64,000 bases of DNA from an uncultured Pelagibacteraceae bacterium (GTDB lineage Bacteria; Pseudomonadota; Alphaproteobacteria; Pelagibacterales; Pelagibacteraceae): contig CACENP010000006.1 in the NCBI GenBank assembly GCA_902560815.1, forward strand, positions 1-64,000. The letters run 5' to 3'. The notes under the pieces are model-generated. The model was not told the DNA's origin, did no database searches, and saw only the letters and a program-made list of their open reading frames with translations. Made by a program: the position numbers and the translations under genes. Within the stretch, counting starts at the first letter, position 1; the number at the start of each line of letters is the position of its first letter. This document shows, piece after piece, positions 54,028-62,237 of the stretch.

Positions 54028-56119
54028 GTTTAAAAATAAAAAATATTGTACTAAAAAAAACTGCCAAAATACTAAACGCTACTTGTGAATATCCCGAATT
54101 TACTGTCTCATAGAAAAATCTTTTTGTAGCTTCATATTTAATTTGAGATAGATCACCAATATTTAACTCACTTATTATTCTTGGTTGATAAATTGTTGTA
54201 TCGCTTGGGATAAATGTATTTCCTCCTATAAAATATGTAGAAATTATTGCCAGTACACCAAAACCAAATATATAAACGTTAGTTAGGTTCTTTATTCTTG
54301 AATGAGCAAATGGCGCTGTAATAACAAACAAGAGTAGACTTACTAATATTACACCATATCCTTGAATACCAAAAAAGCTACTATCCGAACTTTCTATTAA
54401 GTTGTTATAAGATACTCCTTTCAAAACAATTAACGATAATGCTGCTAGGAAAAAAAGCATTGCCGTAGATTTTGTTCTGGCATTAAATTGGGGCAGCATC
54501 GTAATGACTAAAAGTGAAGCAAGCAATACCACTCCAGCTAAATAAACTATACTGTATGTAGTTCCAGAAATAAGAACACCGTCCGAAATATTAGTTAAAT
54601 AATTTATTTTTTCTAAACTAAAATATTGAGGTGCAGAAGTTTCAATACTACTTGACTGATTAGATTGTAATGCTATCAACTCTGTGTCTTTTAATAGGTC
54701 TTTTTCTTTATCTTCTGGGTCAAATATTAAACCTGCAACTATTATAACAACTACAACTGCAAAAGTGATCGTTGAAGGACTCCTGTGAACAGCTAATAAA
54801 TAAAGCAATAAAGCGGCACCAGCTATTCCTAGTATTACATAAAAAACAATTGTCCCTGGAGTTTCAGTAAATTGAACTACACCATGTCCTGCAAGAGAGC
54901 CACCTTTTGCAGTTCCTGTACCTGTAGTTGTTCCTTCTTCTCCCTCTTCAACAATAATATTTCCTGTTGCATCTACTTTTCTTATTTTTGTTCCTCTTCT
55001 GTCATCATCTTTTTCTTCTTCAACAACTTTTTCAACAACTATTGGCTGATCATATACTTGATGAATTACAACAAACAATCCTGCAAAAGCCATAAGAATA
55101 AAAAATACCATTACAGACAAACCTCTTGTTACTCTTGTAACATAAGGAAGAATTAAACTAACTAACAAGGCAATAACTAAAACTGCTCCATAAGATAAAT
55201 CAGACACAAAGCTTTGGAGTCTTTCAAATTTAAAAGTAACCAAGATGTAATTAATAAGATATAAATTTAAGGCACCTAAAATTGCACCAAAAGCACCTCC
55301 ACGACCTCCAGCCAGACTTGCTCCTCCTAATACTAAAGCTGTTATACCTAACAATGTATATTTAGTTCCTTGTAAAGGATCTCCAGACCCAACGAGAGCA
55401 GTAAAACATATTGCAGATAAAGCCGCAAAAATTCCTGCAATCATATGAGCAACTATTCTTACTAGATTAATTTTAACTCCACTTGTAAAAGCAGCTCTCT
55501 CATCTGCACCCATTAATTTTAGATGACCCCAGAATGCAGTGTGAGTAATTATATAAAACAATATTGTTGCTAAAATCATTAGAAGGAATATTTCATTAAA
55601 AATTGTAAAACCTTCACCCCAAGGAATAAGCCAATCAGGAGCTATTCCTCCTGGTCTTGGTAAAATTACAATGTTAATTCCGGCAAAAGCTAAATATCCT
55701 GCTAGCGAAACAATAATTGGAGATACTCTTACAAAACAAACAATCAAAGCATAAAACAGTTGCCAAATTAAACCCATTGCAATCGCATAAACAAACCATC
55801 CAATAGGTGTCTGTAAAAAACCTGCGGCATACAATTGAATACTGCTTACATTTATAAAACCCATAAACGGACCAATGGATAAATCAACCCCACCTCTTCC
55901 TGCCATTGCTATAAATGTTAATGCATAAGTTGTTAAAATTAATGGAGCTGTAAGCATTATTGCACTTCCTATTCCAGATTGAGAAATAATTATTGGACTT
56001 CTAATTAATGCAAAAATTAATAAAGAAAAAAAGATGAATATTGGAACCATTAGATACTTGTTTGAAGAAGTATCAACGCTTGATCTGTAAGTTTTTTTTA
56101 TTTTATCTACTATTTCCAT
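54011..56119 (-). CDS. ribose/galactose-type ABC permease with a large C-terminal membrane extension
   Basis: 702 residues, about twice the usual. Residues 1-345 are an RbsC-like core (AGRGGVDLSIGPFMGFI, later VLGGASLAGGRGGAFGAILG). Then come an acidic/Gly-Thr soluble segment (about 365-420; EEEKDDDRRGTKIRK and TTTGTGTAKGG) and several more helices with loops, ending near the stop. The extension matches nothing I recognise. It starts three bases after the 170-residue gene. Confidence 0.87.
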   Translation of the reverse strand: MEIVDKIKKTYRSSVDTSSNKYLMVPIFIFFSLLIFALIRSPIIISQSGIGSAIMLTAPLILTTYALTFIAMAGRGGVDLSIGPFMGFINVSSIQLYAAGFLQTPIGWFVYAIAMGLIWQLFYALIVCFVRVSPIIVSLAGYLAFAGINIVILPRPGGIAPDWLIPWGEGFTIFNEIFLLMILATILFYIITHTAFWGHLKLMGADERAAFTSGVKINLVRIVAHMIAGIFAALSAICFTALVGSGDPLQGTKYTLLGITALVLGGASLAGGRGGAFGAILGALNLYLINYILVTFKFERLQSFVSDLSYGAVLVIALLVSLILPYVTRVTRGLSVMVFFILMAFAGLFVVIHQVYDQPIVVEKVVEEEKDDDRRGTKIRKVDATGNIIVEEGEEGTTTGTGTAKGGSLAGHGVVQFTETPGTIVFYVILGIAGAALLLYLLAVHRSPSTITFAVVVVIIVAGLIFDPEDKEKDLLKDTELIALQSNQSSSIETSAPQYFSLEKINYLTNISDGVLISGTTYSIVYLAGVVLLASLLVITMLPQFNARTKSTAMLFFLAALSLIVLKGVSYNNLIESSDSSFFGIQGYGVILVSLLLFVITAPFAHSRIKNLTNVYIFGFGVLAIISTYFIGGNTFIPSDTTIYQPRIISELNIGDLSQIKYEATKRFFYETVNSGYSQVAFSILAVFFSTIFFIFKHGTKS

Positions 56120-56122
56120 ATA

Positions 56123-56635
56123 CTAATCAAAATAAACAATTTTTATTTTTTCAATTCCAATTTTATTTTTAAGTTTTTTTCCTACATCTTTTAATTTACT
56201 GTAATCAATAACTTTAATTTTTTTGTTTTGTTCTTTTATTTTTTCATCACTATTTTTTGTTTGGATTATTTTATTAAATTCACCATAGTCACTTGAGTTA
56301 TAAGTTACTTTAGAATTTATATTTTCTTTATCTTCATGTGTTTTATTATCATTGTACTCAGCGAAATTGTTTAGTTGATCAAATTTTTTAAAGTCTGAGG
56401 AATTATAATATTTTACTTCTTCATTAATATCTTTTTGGTTTAGCATAGATATATTTTCATTAGTTTTTAGAATATTATTAAAATTATTTTTATCAGAGTT
56501 AGAGTAGCTAGTACTATAATTTTTGATTTGAAAATTTTTTACATTATCAGACTTAAATTTTTTAAAATTATTTAATTTTTCAAAATTAATTTTATCTTCA
56601 TCATTATAATAATTATTTTTATTTTCTTTTTTCAT
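56123..56635 (-). CDS. 170-residue motif-repeat protein, likely a flexible linker or scaffold
   Basis: No signal peptide, helix-bundle or family recognised; over half of the residues are Asn, Lys, Asp, Ser or Glu, so it is probably disordered. The motif Y-x3-D-x3-F-x2-[IL] occurs four times: Tyr10-Asp14-Phe18-Leu21, Tyr44-Asp48-Phe52-Ile55, Tyr77-Asp81-Phe85-Leu88 and Tyr112-Asp116-Phe120-Ile123. The C-terminus has IKVIDYSK (140-147) and ends GIEKIKIVYFD. Both elements recur in other proteins of the operon. ATG overlaps the ATPase stop by one base, which supports translation. Confidence 0.8.
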   Translation of the reverse strand: MKKENKNNYYNDEDKINFEKLNNFKKFKSDNVKNFQIKNYSTSYSNSDKNNFNNILKTNENISMLNQKDINEEVKYYNSSDFKKFDQLNNFAEYNDNKTHEDKENINSKVTYNSSDYGEFNKIIQTKNSDEKIKEQNKKIKVIDYSKLKDVGKKLKNKIGIEKIKIVYFD

Positions 56636-58380
56636 TAAAATGTTTTTATTTTTATTTTTGTTTTATTTTCATTATTATTTTCCTTATCGAAATCTACCAC
56701 TTTTAAGGTTTTCTTTTCTGGAACTTTATTATCAATTTTTCTATTAGGTGAAGGCATCAAAGGTGTATTTGATTTACTTGAAATAGTTGTTTCACCAATA
56801 CCAGCTGTTTGACCAAACATTCCCTCCAACAAAGTGTCTGCATTAACTTTTTCATTTTCAAATATATCGAATACTGTTCCATTTCTAAAAACCATTACTT
56901 TTGGACAAAGTCCGATAAATTCTTCTAATTCACTGGATAAAAAAACAACCGTATTACCTTCCTCAACATAATTTCTTAAGTGAGTATATAAATCTCTTTT
57001 TGTGCTTACATCTATGCCTCTAGCAGGATCATTTAAAATTAAAACCTTAGGATGTTGAGCAAACGATCTTGCTATCATAACTTTTTGTTGGTTACCTCCA
57101 CTAAGAGAACCTATTAAATTATCTCTAGGGCCCGTTTTAATACTCAGTCTATCTACTTCCCAATCAAAAATTCCATTTAACTCTAGCCAATCCACAAATC
57201 CTAAGAAACCTCCTCTGCTAGTTTTTTTATAAAGAGGAACTACTAAATTTTCATAAATACTTAAGTTAGGAAGTATTCCTTCTTTTTTTCTATCTCCAGA
57301 AACAAAAGATATCCCATTATTTTTCGCATTATCTAAAGAATTATATTTTATAAAATTTTCATTATTGTCCAAAATTTCGGTAATGCCTCCATGAGCTTCC
57401 TGAACACCTGCTAAAATTTTAACAAAGTCATCTTGTCCATTCCCGTCTAACCCTGTTACACCTACTATTTCTCCTTTTTTTACTTCAAAATTTACAGGCT
57501 TGCTGTCAGGCCAAACGACTAAATTTTCAGCTCTCATTACAACTTTATCAGTTTTAGTTTGTATAGATGCAGATTTACTTTTCTCTCCTGTTTCTGTTCT
57601 TCCTGTCATTAGACCTATTAAATTTTTTTCATTAAGATCTTTTTTTTCTAATACACCGACATCTTTACCGTCCCTCATAACTGTTGCTTTATCACTTATT
57701 CTAACTAGCTCCGCAATTCTGTGAGTAACAATAAATACAGCAACACCTTTATCTCTTAATTCTCTCATTTTTTTAAACAATCTTTCAGTTGAATCGAAGT
57801 CAAGTGCTGCAGAAGATTCATCCAGAATTAAAACCTTAGTATTTTCACGCAAGAATGCTCTTGCAATCGTAATCCATGCTTTTATTGGTAATGATAGATT
57901 AAAAGCCTGAGTATAAGGATCAATATATTCGCCAACAAGATCTTCCATAATTTCTTGTGCTTTTAATACCTTTTCTCTTTGAGTTAAATTTTTGTACCAA
58001 AAATCATCTGAGCCAACAAAAAGGTTGTCAACAACCGATGCTTCTTCTGCAATCATAACTTCCTGAAACACTGTTGCTATACCCATATTTCTTGCCATAA
58101 CTGGTGATGTTGGGGTATGACCTAATACAGAAACTTTGCCTTTATCAATTGGCAAAACTCCTGACATTACTTTTGCTAGTGTACTTTTTCCGCAACCGTT
58201 TCCACCAACTATTGCATGGATCTCACCAAAGTTTGCATTAAAATTTACTCCATTTAATGCTCTAGTTACTCCAAAATATTTATGAACATCTTGGACGTAA
58301 ATATCACCTGTAATTTTATCTGATTTATCAGACAACACCTCTTTAGAGGTGTTGTCTTTCATATTTTTTTCTGCACTCAT
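56635..58380 (-). CDS. ribose/galactose-type ABC transporter ATPase, two nucleotide-binding domains
   Basis: 581 residues against the usual 500-510. Domain 1: GGNGCGKST, then FNLSLPIKAWITIARAF and LILDESSAAL; domain 2 has the degenerate VTGLDGNGQDDF loop, SLSGGNQQKVMIARSF and LNDPARGID, as in RbsA/MglA. Domain 1 has NLSLP in place of LSIA/LSGG. The last 70 residues are an added Asn/Lys-rich tail with LKVVDFDK (559-566) and the end KIKIKTF, like the tails of PxpC and the 170-residue protein. The start lies over a long perfect hairpin. Confidence 0.9.
   Translation of the reverse strand: MSAEKNMKDNTSKEVLSDKSDKITGDIYVQDVHKYFGVTRALNGVNFNANFGEIHAIVGGNGCGKSTLAKVMSGVLPIDKGKVSVLGHTPTSPVMARNMGIATVFQEVMIAEEASVVDNLFVGSDDFWYKNLTQREKVLKAQEIMEDLVGEYIDPYTQAFNLSLPIKAWITIARAFLRENTKVLILDESSAALDFDSTERLFKKMRELRDKGVAVFIVTHRIAELVRISDKATVMRDGKDVGVLEKKDLNEKNLIGLMTGRTETGEKSKSASIQTKTDKVVMRAENLVVWPDSKPVNFEVKKGEIVGVTGLDGNGQDDFVKILAGVQEAHGGITEILDNNENFIKYNSLDNAKNNGISFVSGDRKKEGILPNLSIYENLVVPLYKKTSRGGFLGFVDWLELNGIFDWEVDRLSIKTGPRDNLIGSLSGGNQQKVMIARSFAQHPKVLILNDPARGIDVSTKRDLYTHLRNYVEEGNTVVFLSSELEEFIGLCPKVMVFRNGTVFDIFENEKVNADTLLEGMFGQTAGIGETTISSKSNTPLMPSPNRKIDNKVPEKKTLKVVDFDKENNNENKTKIKIKTF
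58331..58356 (-). promoter_or_regulatory. perfect 12-base-pair hairpin at the start of the ATPase coding region
   Basis: GACAACACCTCT, two-base loop, AGAGGTGTTGTC: 12 uninterrupted pairs inside codons 9-17 of the ATPase gene and 41 bases past the binding-protein stop. No T-run follows in the direction of transcription, so it is not an intrinsic terminator. It could protect the binding-protein mRNA end or slow ATPase translation. Confidence 0.7.
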
Positions 58381-58396
58381 ACTTTTACTTTAAGTA

Positions 58397-59599
58397 TTAG
58401 TGAGATTTAGGATCGTATTTCTCCGGATCAGATGGATTATCAAAGAACGCTTCCACGTAAGATCTTGGAGCCCATTTTTCCATTCCTGGGTTATCCCAGC
58501 CAGTAGAATTTCTATCACAATCTTTATTTAAGATTTGTTTAATTTCATCAAAATTCTTAGTAGCAGGACCAACCAATATAGATTGGATTCTAGGACCTTG
58601 ACCTTGAAGTGTTCTAATCATTACTTCCATACCTAACTCGATTTCATCTCCTGGAGGCCAAGCATATATCGCTTCATCGATATAGTCTGGGTTATTTCTC
58701 CAATAACAAAGAGCTCCCAATTCTCCACCTAATGCAATTGGTGGAATTGGATCAAGTCCTGACTGAAGCAGAGCTTGTAAAGTTCCTGTTTCTCCTGAAG
58801 ACTGAACCGCAATACCATCAACTTTTTTTGTATTCGTTGATAGCCATTGTGAAAGTTCCTTCTGAGCAATTTGAGAAGTCCAGTTATGCGCTAATTGTCC
58901 AACAACATTAACATTTGGATATTCATCAAGTGCAGCTAATACACCTTTGTTCTGTTGGTCAGATGCTGAATAGCCAGGAATTCCTTCCATAACTATCACA
59001 TTACCTTTCTCACCAATTAACTCAGCCATCCATGCACCAACGTAATAACCAACTAATCTGTAGTTAACAGATGTATTGATTGAGTACGGAGATGTTGTAA
59101 AGCCAGTAAAAGATAGAGTTGGGATACCTTTTTCCCAACCATATTTAATAGTAGTGTTTAAAGCTGTAATGTTAGAACAACAAATAATAATAGCATCAAC
59201 TTTTCCACCATCTATCATCTGTCTCATTTGTTGAATCTGTAAAGAGTCATCCAAATTAGACTGTGTAATAACAATTTCATCAACCATTCCTAAAGCTTTC
59301 CACTTAGGATAAACAACTTCCATTAAACGCTCCATTGCTCCTTTTCTCCAAGTGTTTCCAGCGTAAGTACTAGCATAACCTATTGTCCAAGGTGGTTTTC
59401 TAGGACTTTTCCACTTTCTCATTACCGCTTCACCTAGTGGCTGATCACTGTCCATAAAGTCCATGTTGTAAACATAATCTCTCATGTCTTGAGGAACTTT
59501 ACTTAAACACTCTTTGCATAGTTCACCTGCTGAAGCAGAAGAAAAAATTCCAAAAAACCAAGAGAAAAGAACAACATATAACATTTTCTTTATTTTCAT
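58397..59599 (-). CDS. ribose/galactose-type ABC transporter binding protein
   Basis: 400 residues. Signal peptide MKIKKMLYVVLFSWFFGIFS ends near SASA; the mature part has a Cys pair (CKEC) right at the start. Type I periplasmic fold: WTIGYASTYAGNTWRKGAME, DAIIICCSNITALNTTI (site of the usual sugar-binding Asp), GIPTLSFTGF, and GIAVQSSGETGTLQALLQ. The substrate is not evident; the enzymes in the operon suggest a cyclic amide or urea-like compound, not a sugar. First gene of the operon; 16-base gap to the ATPase. Confidence 0.9.
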   Translation of the reverse strand: MKIKKMLYVVLFSWFFGIFSSASAGELCKECLSKVPQDMRDYVYNMDFMDSDQPLGEAVMRKWKSPRKPPWTIGYASTYAGNTWRKGAMERLMEVVYPKWKALGMVDEIVITQSNLDDSLQIQQMRQMIDGGKVDAIIICCSNITALNTTIKYGWEKGIPTLSFTGFTTSPYSINTSVNYRLVGYYVGAWMAELIGEKGNVIVMEGIPGYSASDQQNKGVLAALDEYPNVNVVGQLAHNWTSQIAQKELSQWLSTNTKKVDGIAVQSSGETGTLQALLQSGLDPIPPIALGGELGALCYWRNNPDYIDEAIYAWPPGDEIELGMEVMIRTLQGQGPRIQSILVGPATKNFDEIKQILNKDCDRNSTGWDNPGMEKWAPRSYVEAFFDNPSDPEKYDPKSH

Positions 59600-59808
59600 A
59601 ATGTTCCCCTTTCCTTAATTATTTTAAGTATCTCATTAATAAATGAATATATCCATAATTATGAATTTCTGTTTTTTATATATATTTATTAGACCTAAAA
59701 TTTTTGTTTGTTTTTAGTGCAAAAAATATACTAAGTTGAGTTGAGAAATAATTAATATTATATTCTAACTGGAGTTGTATAAATTAATATTTTTAATTAA
59801 TTTTTGTT
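59600..59808. promoter_or_regulatory. divergent promoter region of the carboxylase/transporter operon
   Basis: 209 very AT-rich bases between the binding-protein gene (leftward) and a small secreted-protein gene (rightward). AAAGGGGAACATT next to the leftward ATG is a strong ribosome site. No repeats, hairpins or known riboswitch seen; promoters for both directions must lie here. Confidence 0.45.
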
Positions 59809-60108
59809 ATGAAAAAATTTTTTTTAGTTTTAACTTTTTTTTTGTTTTCAACAACAAGTCTCTTTGCAGAGTATAGACTCGAACCTGTGAATTGTACTTT
59901 AAAAAAAAAAGATAACTGTGGAGCTTACTTATATAACACAAAAACTGGCTCAACTTATTTTTGTAATTCCACTGAATGTAAAGAAATATTAGAAGCGATA
60001 GAAGAAGTTGCTAGTGAAGAGGGTTCAACGGATACAAAAAAATCTAAGATACCTAAGAAAAAGAAAAAAAAGAAATCTAAAATTCCAAAATTTAAAAAAA
60101 CAAATTAA
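59809..60108 (+). CDS. small secreted protein with lysine-rich tail
   Basis: 99 residues. Signal peptide (MKKFFLVLTFFLFSTTSLFA, cleavage after Ala), a mature core with four cysteines (NCTLKKKDNCGAYLY, YFCNSTEC) likely paired in the periplasm, then a highly basic repeat tail built from SKIPKKKKK and SKIPKFKK. No family recognised; the tail might bind nucleic acid, LPS or acidic polymers. It meets the next gene tail to tail. Confidence 0.65.
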   Translation: MKKFFLVLTFFLFSTTSLFAEYRLEPVNCTLKKKDNCGAYLYNTKTGSTYFCNSTECKEILEAIEEVASEEGSTDTKKSKIPKKKKKKKSKIPKFKKTN

Positions 60109-60109
60109 C

Positions 60110-60571
60110 TTATTCTGTTTTTTTTGAGTGCGAAATTGATACTTCTATTGCACCTCTAATTTCATTACAAAAATTTAAATCATCACCTAAAAATGTTCCT
60201 TTAAAAAAACTTTTATTAACGGCACCATTTTCTTTCATAAAATTTACGTAATCATCTGTTAGATTGCTTACACCAAAAAAATACTCTTTTTCTGCTTCTT
60301 GGTGATTAATATTTTTTATCTTTTTTAAAACTAAAATACCAAAAGGATAAAGATAATTAGCTGTTTCAAAAAATTCTTGTGCTAGATCTGGGTGTTCTTC
60401 TTTAATAATTTCAGTTACCGCTGAATTCATAGATACACATCCTTTAAGTATTTTATAAGTTAATTTATCATCTCCAAGTATTTCTTGAATATTGTAGAAT
60501 CCAAGCCTTTCTATTTTTTCAGCATGCAAAGAGGTAGTAATAAATAATAAAATAATTATTAATCTTTTCAT
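60110..60571 (-). CDS. secreted protein of unknown function
   Basis: 153 residues with a signal peptide (MKRLIIILLFITTSLHA). The mature part is helical and acidic with two cysteines (GCVSMNSA and NFCNEIRG). No family recognised. Start eight bases after the aldolase stop on the same strand, so it may follow that gene in one transcript. Confidence 0.65.
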   Translation of the reverse strand: MKRLIIILLFITTSLHAEKIERLGFYNIQEILGDDKLTYKILKGCVSMNSAVTEIIKEEHPDLAQEFFETANYLYPFGILVLKKIKNINHQEAEKEYFFGVSNLTDDYVNFMKENGAVNKSFFKGTFLGDDLNFCNEIRGAIEVSISHSKKTE

Positions 60572-60578
60572 TTATTTT

Positions 60579-61307
60579 TTATTGTTTGTAACTTGGGTCT
60601 TCAGAATCTAATATTGATCTAACCGCTTTTAAATGCAGTTCACCCATGTCTGTAGAATAATTTTCCCAGTCTTGAGCAGTTTTTTCAGCAACCTCAGGGC
60701 TTACAATATTTAATTCTTTACCAGTTGATAGTGCAGTTATGTATGTTTCACATGCTTTTTCAAAATAATATAAATCATCAAAAGCTTGGGCAATTGTAGG
60801 AGCTGCCGTTAAAATTCCATGGTTAGCTAATAAAAGTATATTATAATTTCCAATACTGTTTGCCATTTTTTCTGACTCTTCTTCAAAGCCAAGTCCACCA
60901 AATTCTTTGTAAACTGCTACACGATTATAAAAACGCATAGTGTTTTGATCGATAGGAGGAAGAGTAGGGTCTTTTAGGCATGATAAAGCTAAGGCATATT
61001 TTGAGTGAACATGAAGTATACACTTTGCATTCGGAACTTTTTTATGAATCGTACCATGAATATTAATTGCTGTTGGATCAACTATTTCTGGTTTATTTTT
61101 CATTTCTTCAAATTTTTTATCTTCAATAAGGATTAAATCGCTTGCTTTGATTTTGCTAAAATGCATTCCAGTTCCATTAACATAGAAACCACCTCCCGCC
61201 TCTGGCGAACATACGCTTAAGTGGTTTGCAATACCCTCATGCATATTCAATTTTGCTGTCCATCTAAAAACAGCAGCTAAATCATTTAATAATTCTGAGC
61301 TTTTCAT
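60579..61307 (-). CDS. class II aldolase/adducin-family protein
   Basis: 242 residues. Zinc ligands in ILHVHSKYALALSC and the late LLANHGILTA histidine; N-terminal GIANHLSVCSP and GMHFSKIKASDLILIE are the usual phosphate/substrate-loop blocks. Members cleave or epimerise aldol compounds (AraD, FucA), and many alphaproteobacterial ones act in unknown pathways. Diverges from the BKACE gene 34 bases away. Confidence 0.88.
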   Translation of the reverse strand: MKSSELLNDLAAVFRWTAKLNMHEGIANHLSVCSPEAGGGFYVNGTGMHFSKIKASDLILIEDKKFEEMKNKPEIVDPTAINIHGTIHKKVPNAKCILHVHSKYALALSCLKDPTLPPIDQNTMRFYNRVAVYKEFGGLGFEEESEKMANSIGNYNILLLANHGILTAAPTIAQAFDDLYYFEKACETYITALSTGKELNIVSPEVAEKTAQDWENYSTDMGELHLKAVRSILDSEDPSYKQ

Positions 61308-61341
61308 ATTTATTATGATAATATACTTTATTTAAAAATAA

Positions 61342-62226
61342 ATGAGCAAAGTTTTTATATCATGTGCTGTAACTGGATCTGGCGATACTGCTGGAAAACA
61401 TCCAGATTTACCAAAAACACCAGAACAGATAGCTACAGCAGCTATTGAAGCGGCCAAAGCTGGAGCAGCAATTGCTCATATTCATGTTAGAGAAGAAGAT
61501 GGAACACCAAGCAGAAGATTAGAATTATATAAAGAAGTTGTAGATAGAGTTAGATCTAGTGATACAGATGTTGTTCTTAATTTAACCACTGGAATGGGTG
61601 GAGACCTAGACATAGGACAAGGAAAGAATCCTCTCGATTTTGGTCCAATGACTGATATGGCAAATGTAATGGAGAGAATTGCAAATGCAGAACAATTTTT
61701 ACCAGAAATATGCACATTAGATTGTGGAACTTTAAATTTTGGGGACAGTTCAGTGATTACAGTAAATACACCAAATGATTTAAGAAAAGCTGCTAAAAGA
61801 TTACAAGAGATAAATGTTAAACCTGAAATCGAAGCTTTTGACTTAGGCAACATGTGGTTTGGAGCTCAACTATACAAAGAAGGATTATTAAGTGATCCGC
61901 CAATGTTTCAAATGTGTTTAGGTATACCTTGGGGCGCACCAGCAACTCCTTTAGCAATGCAAGCCATGAAAGATATAATGCCAAAAGAAGGAATTTGGTC
62001 AGGATTTGCAATTTCAAAAAATGAAATGCCTTTTGTTGCCCAAACTGTAATTATGGGAGGCAATCCAAGAGTAGGATTAGAGGACAATTTATATTTAGAA
62101 AAAGGAAAATTAGCAACTAACGCTCAATTAGTAGAAAAAGCAATTAGAATTGTTACTGATCTTGGTGTATCGATAATGACACCTGCCGAAACTAGAGAAA
62201 AACTAAAATTAAAAAATTATAAATAA
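61342..62226 (+). CDS. beta-keto acid cleavage enzyme (BKACE/DUF849)
   Basis: 294 residues, typical size. VFISCAVTGSGDTAG at the start, metal-site IAHIHVREEDGTPSRR, LNLTTGMGG and MCLGIPWGAPATP, GNPRVGLEDNLYL. The family uses acetyl-CoA to cleave beta-keto acids such as 3-keto-5-aminohexanoate or dehydrocarnitine; the nearby betaine-type transporter makes a quaternary-amine substrate plausible, but that is inference. Convergent with the SDR gene, 11-base gap. Confidence 0.9.
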   Translation: MSKVFISCAVTGSGDTAGKHPDLPKTPEQIATAAIEAAKAGAAIAHIHVREEDGTPSRRLELYKEVVDRVRSSDTDVVLNLTTGMGGDLDIGQGKNPLDFGPMTDMANVMERIANAEQFLPEICTLDCGTLNFGDSSVITVNTPNDLRKAAKRLQEINVKPEIEAFDLGNMWFGAQLYKEGLLSDPPMFQMCLGIPWGAPATPLAMQAMKDIMPKEGIWSGFAISKNEMPFVAQTVIMGGNPRVGLEDNLYLEKGKLATNAQLVEKAIRIVTDLGVSIMTPAETREKLKLKNYK

Positions 62227-62237
62227 ATAAAGATTAT

